Shown piece by piece: positions 56,503 through 64,000 of a stretch of DNA of 64,000 bases (the first letter of the stretch is position 1; every line of letters starts with the position of its first letter). This DNA comes from Panicum virgatum (lineage: Eukaryota > Streptophyta > Magnoliopsida > Poales > Poaceae), in NCBI RefSeq assembly GCF_016808335.1, contig NC_053137.1, forward strand, positions 6,213,904-6,277,903. The letters are read 5' to 3'. The notes under the pieces are model-generated. The model saw nothing but the letters and a program-made list of their open reading frames with translations, searched no databases and was not told where the DNA came from. The translations under genes and the position numbers were made by a program.

Positions 56503-59500
56503 TTGTCGGCATTTCGTGGCAGGGCGGAGGTTCCCCGGCGCTGCGGGGACGGGGATGTCAAGGCGCTGGAGTCGAATGCGGCGCAGGGTGATCAGCCGGG
56601 GGCTGGCGGAAGTGGTGAGGGCGCGGGTGTGGAGGGGGTGCAAGGCGGCGGTCCGGCGAGCGCCGGCGCCGGCGCGGGGGTGGCGCACGACGGAGGCCCG
56701 GCCAGCGGCCGTGCTGAGAACGGAGGAGCGGTGGACGGCGCAGCCCAAGCATGTGGCTGGGTTCGGAGGTGAGAATGCTGTGCTCTTCCTGTCTTGTGCT
56801 GGCGGTCGGGTTTAGGAGTCAAATTTTTTATATCGGTTGCAGACAAAATCGGGTAGAAAGGGAAGCTTCAGATGCCCAGTGTGTGTGAGAAATTGGGTCT
56901 GGATACGGGTATCTGTAATATTAACTCCTCGGGTATTCCGATTTTTTGCTGTGTTGTTCTATTGTTGCTAGTGGTTCAGAGGTTCTGGGTTTAAGGTGTA
57001 TCTGTTAACAATCCTGAATGTTCATTCGGCATCTCTGCATTGGCAGGCCTCGCTTTGGTTCGATTCCAGATGAGAGGATGCCAAAGCCAGGCCGTGTTAG
57101 TGCGTATGAGCAAACACTGAGGAATTACGCCGAGAAGAAGTCAGGTGTTGTTATCAATCCGGCAGTAGGCACGTCTTTCGACTCCCGTGCTGAAGCATAC
57201 GAGTTCTACAACTTGTACTCGTGAGAGGTGGGGTTTGGCATTTCGTGGGGTAGGAACAGAAAGAATGCTGCTAAAAGTGTTACAAGGCAAGAGATTGTCT
57301 GCAGCTGTATGGTGAGTTGTAGTTCCACTTATGTTTCCGTCAGTCTGTACACTTGCTTGGTAAAATTAGGGTACCTTAGCTGTCACTCATGGTTGTGCTT
57401 TAGGGCAATCCAAAGAAGGCTAACAGTTCAACTCAGCGAACTGGCTGCAAGGCTATGATCAAGTTACACAGGTCCAATGATAATGGTTGGCACATTGGGG
57501 AATTTATAGCTGATCACACTCATCCTCACTGGGGCTTGCAGTGAGAAGTCAGAGTGGCCTTCTCACAAGCATCTCGATCCCTACACTAAAAATTTAGTGC
57601 TCCACCTTAGGAACAACAAAATAGATCTCAGTAAGATAAATGGCATCATTGCTAGCTTCTTCGGGGCCATGGAGAATGTACTGTTCAATAAGAGGGCTTT
57701 GAAGTCGCTGTGTGCAAGGATATCAAAGGAGAACTCCGATGATGATGTTTGTAAGGCTCTTGAATTGTTTCATTCTTTTAGAAGGGATGACCCAAGCTTC
57801 ATGTATAGTGTTGAGGTGGACAATGAGAGCCGGATAAAGACATTGTTATGGACAAATGGGTGTAGCAGGATGAAATATGCACACTTTGGTGATTCAATAA
57901 CATTCGATACGACATATAGGACTACTTTGTATGACATGCCCTTTGGCCTGTTTGTTGGTACCAATAATCATTATCAAAGTGTCATACTTGGAGGAGTGCT
58001 GATGAGATATGAGACAGAGGAAAGTTTCAAATGGGTGTTCAACGAGTTTGTTACATTAATGGGGGGTAAAGCTCCATGTACGATTCTGACAGGTAACACC
58101 CCCTCCCTTTCTGCTCTTTATCCTTTTCACAAAATTGATTATGCTTTCATTTTGGGTTGCTGCTGTCACAATTTTCAACTGATATCAACTGTGTGGGCTG
58201 TGCTAAATGTAGACCAATGCCATGAGATGGAGTTGGCAATCAAGGAGGTGCTACCTGATACGACTCATAGATGGTGTAAATTGCATGTGCTGAGAAGGGA
58301 GGATGAATGCCTTGGGCCAATTTATTTGAAGAATCCTGGATTTAAGGATGACTTTCATAAGGTCATTGATGCCATGTTATTGACAGTGACAGAGTTTGAG
58401 TCTGCTTGGCAGCATCTCCTGGAGAAGTACAATTTGCATGGAGATGCATTCCTTACTCAGATTTATGATTCTCGACATAGATGGGCAAAACCCTACTTCA
58501 AAGAGAAATTCTTTGGCAAACAGACTAGTATGCAAAAAAGAGAGACCGTGAACCACATGCTCGAAGGTTACGTACCACCAGATAGCTCTATCTACATGTT
58601 CGTGCAGCAGTACAACCAACTCCAATCTGATCTGGAGTCAAAGGAAAGCTTTGAGGAGAGTAGGACTAAGAAGGTAACAGGTCATACAGGCTGGTTGCCA
58701 TTTATGTTTTAGCCGGTAAGTCCCATTTGTGACTTATCTTTGTCTGTCCTGCAGAAATCAAGGGTCCTGAGAAAAGGAGTTCCAATTGAGGAGCATGCTG
58801 CAAAGGTCTGTACAAGGGCTATGTTTGAAAAGTTTGGTGAAATAATCTTCGAATCTGGTTCGTACGTGGTGGATGAGGAGGAGAAAGGGAAGGCATATGT
58901 AGCACGGCACATCAGGAGTGACCGCCAGGAGACATGGTCACAGGTGAAGTTCCAGGTTACGATCCGGGCTGAGGATGGTACAGTTGTTTGTGAGTGTGGA
59001 ATGGGGGAGCACATGGGGATGCCGTGCTGCCATGCTGTGAAGGTAAGATTTTCATGGTGTTTCAGACCGCGATCTGACGCTTCTATCTTGAATACATTAG
59101 TGGTAGGTTTCAAAACTCAGATATAACCAGAGGACATCTGTGCTGGTGCAGGTGCAGGTGATGACGCACTTGGGAATGCAGGAGATACCTGCTGGAAACA
59201 TCGCGAAACGATGGACGAGGAGAGCGCAAGGGATATTGCGCCGGATCATCTGGCTGGGTACCCGAAGGATATGACACCAGGGATGCAGCAAGCATATAGA
59301 TACTCAGCACTGTATGCTGCAGCCATGGAGCTCGTAGATCTTGGCGCCTCGAGTGCGCCTCGAGTGATGACGCATTTGCAATCGCAACTGCAGCTCTGGC
59401 ACAAGTGAAGCAGAAGATTCTGGAGGCCGGCAAATCTAAGGATGGTGCTAGGTCAGCCGAGCAGCCCACCCATTCAGCCGCCTCGGCGTAGGGCTCCAAT

Positions 59501-59662
59501 GCTCAGGACATGTCTGCTGTGACCATGGACGACACTACCTTGGCAGCAGGGGAAGGGAGGATGGGGATGAAGGCAGCGCCTGGGCGCAAGCGCAAGCGCA
59601 AGCTTGTGCAGCATTTTCCAGCAGAAGAAGTGTCACAACCCACAGTCGCAGCTCACATGTGA
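56503..59662 (+). pseudogene. FAR1/FHY3-like transposase-derived gene with disabling lesions
   Basis: Exons follow GT-AG borders: to 56768, 57047-57311, 57404-58092, 58213-58673, 58755 to about 59043, and about 59158-59662. Domains: FAR1 DNA-binding region (TSFDSRAEAYEFYNLYS, then CKAMIKLHRSNDNGWHIGEF and ADHTHPH), MULE transposase core (ITFDTTYRTTLYDMPFGLFV; LTDQCHEMELAIKEVLPDTT; HRWCKLHV), SWIM finger (VCECGMGEHMGMPCCHAVKV) and a basic tail (GRKRKRKL). Intact relatives are nuclear transcription factors derived from Mutator-like transposases. Breaks: TGA at 57222-57224, a frameshift near 57536-57541, a frameshift near 59218-59228, an 11-bp tandem duplication at 59344-59365, and TAG at 59489-59491. 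The 371-codon core remains open, so the decay is recent or partial products persist. I see no MULE terminal inverted repeats. Confidence 0.82.
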
Positions 59663-60296
59663 ACCATCTGCAACCTTGTGGGTGTTTTGTAATTTGCACT
59701 TTTGCAGTGGTAATGGTAGTCATCTAGTGCTGACAAGTTGTTGCAGGCTGATGGCCGAATTGTACTAGGAGCTAGGTGAGAAGACGCAGGCTGGTAGCTT
59801 TGTAGTGATGCTGGAATGTGATTGTAGTTCCTAGTCGCAGTGGTATTGCCACGCTTTGTTGACTCTTATAAGGTGTCAAATCTTTTTACTGGTGGGCACT
59901 ATGCCCGTTTGCTTATGTAAGCATGGATCATACGTTTTTTAGTCATTTTCCACGGATTTTTCTTCTAGTCATCCTACTAGGCCAGAAAAAAAGAAAAAAA
60001 AAAGACAATTCGGCCATGACAAGCCCCTTTAAAAAAAACAATGTCAAGTCGGCCCAGGTTGTCAGGACCCAGGATACTGAAATCTTTTTTTAGCAGAGAT
60101 ACTGAAATCTGCGTGAACTGGTGCCCATTAAGCTTTGGGAACTTGGGAGACTTGCTTGAGCTTGGCTCTACCCCGCAGCAACTAGCCGTTAGGGCCCAAC
60201 CAGCCGAACGAGACGTTTGAGCCAGGCCCAACGACTCTTTTCTTTCTTTTACCCGCTCCGCGAGCGGCAAAAAGCATTTTCCGGCATTTACGAAAA
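59663..60296. other. Region between the FAR1-like pseudogene and the TIO gene
   Basis: 3' flank of the pseudogene, then the promoter side of the kinase gene. GGCCCA/GGGCCC words occur at about 60050, 60192 and 60226. No gene is seen. Confidence 0.5.
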
Positions 60297-60322
60297 GCCC
60301 CCCCCCCCCCCCCCCCCCCCCC
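60297..60322. repeat. Poly-C tract upstream of TIO
   Basis: A run of more than 20 C residues lies about 420 bp before the TIO start codon, probably in the promoter or 5' untranslated region. Its true length is hard to sequence. A (CATC)n run follows at about 60657-60678. Confidence 0.9.
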
Positions 60323-60737
60323 AAAATCCCCGAGAGCGGCGGCCAGAAATTTCGAAATCGAAATCGGAGCGGCGGCGAGCAGGAGCAGCCGAGCTCAACC
60401 ACGCCGCCCCCAGGCCCCACACCCAGCCCCGCTCCCGCTTCCACCGTCGGCGACCTCGCCGGCGTCGGGACGCGGCCACCGAGGCCCCGCCCGCGGCCGC
60501 CTTCTCCCGGGCGTCAAGAGGTGCGCGGTCCATTGGTGGTTTCGCGTCCCGAGTGGAGCGCGGCCCCTCTCCTCCCCGTGGAGTTTGGTTTCCGATTCGA
60601 TTTGGTTGCTGCGTGCATGATGCTCTGACTGCTTATCTGATCAAAATCCCCATTCGTTCATCCATCCATCCATCCATCAGGTTAATCCCCTGCGCCCCGA
60701 TTGTAACAAGGGGTTGGTTCCGTGAGGCTGGTGGGAG

Positions 60738-64000
<3,263 letters not shown>

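Noticed and set aside
58093..58212. Apparent insertion in the FAR1-like transposase domain
   Set aside because: It has GT-AG ends and its removal restores the family sequence LTDQC, so it is an intron that happens to stay open.

Overview
This window is nuclear DNA from a grass. The evidence is intron-rich genes with GT-AG introns, first exons that are very GC-rich, gene-sized gaps filled with nested LTR retrotransposons, Stowaway and hAT MITEs and Helitrons, and chloroplast and nuclear protein families typical of Poaceae. I cannot fix the species from sequence alone; the repeat families look like those of panicoid or chloridoid grasses (inference).

Layout. 1-1247: intergenic, holding a diverged tandem duplication whose second copy is split by a Ty1/copia element. 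1248-10058: that copia element, complete with LTRs and target-site duplication but coding-dead, with a GC-rich leader and a gypsy-like solo LTR nested inside it. 10503-10795: remnant of a LINE. 11273-18272: three tandem early light-induced protein (ELIP) genes, all on the minus strand and about 3.25 kb apart, sharing a promoter block with a heat-shock-element-like site, ACGTG cores and a TATA box; a small Helitron and a MITE lie between copies 1 and 2. 20187-22368: a 1.07-kb direct repeat. 22593-26410: a five-exon response-regulator-like gene whose receiver has lost its phospho-acceptor Asp and whose C-terminus carries three acidic/aromatic repeats. 28301-30478: an intronless P-type PPR gene. 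31336-31944: a truncated LINE with a perfect 17-bp target-site duplication. 36471-37288: a non-autonomous Helitron. 38590-47287: a non-coding large LTR retroelement whose 5' LTR holds a 3.4-kb solo LTR, which itself holds a 1.5-kb solo LTR. 48018-48221: a hAT MITE. 50639-55741: an SR-rich cyclophilin gene of 13 coding exons. 56503-59662: a FAR1/FHY3-like transposase-derived gene with several disabling lesions. 60738-64000: the 5' part of a FUSED/TIO-type kinase gene, cut by the window end.

Functions. The ELIP cluster acts in thylakoid photoprotection, and its shared promoter motifs suggest light, heat or dehydration control. The other genes (response regulator, PPR, SR-cyclophilin, TIO kinase) are single-copy housekeeping or regulatory genes with no obvious shared pathway. 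The most unusual signal is that LTR hairpins of two unrelated retroelements differ between their own two LTRs by paired, stem-preserving substitutions.
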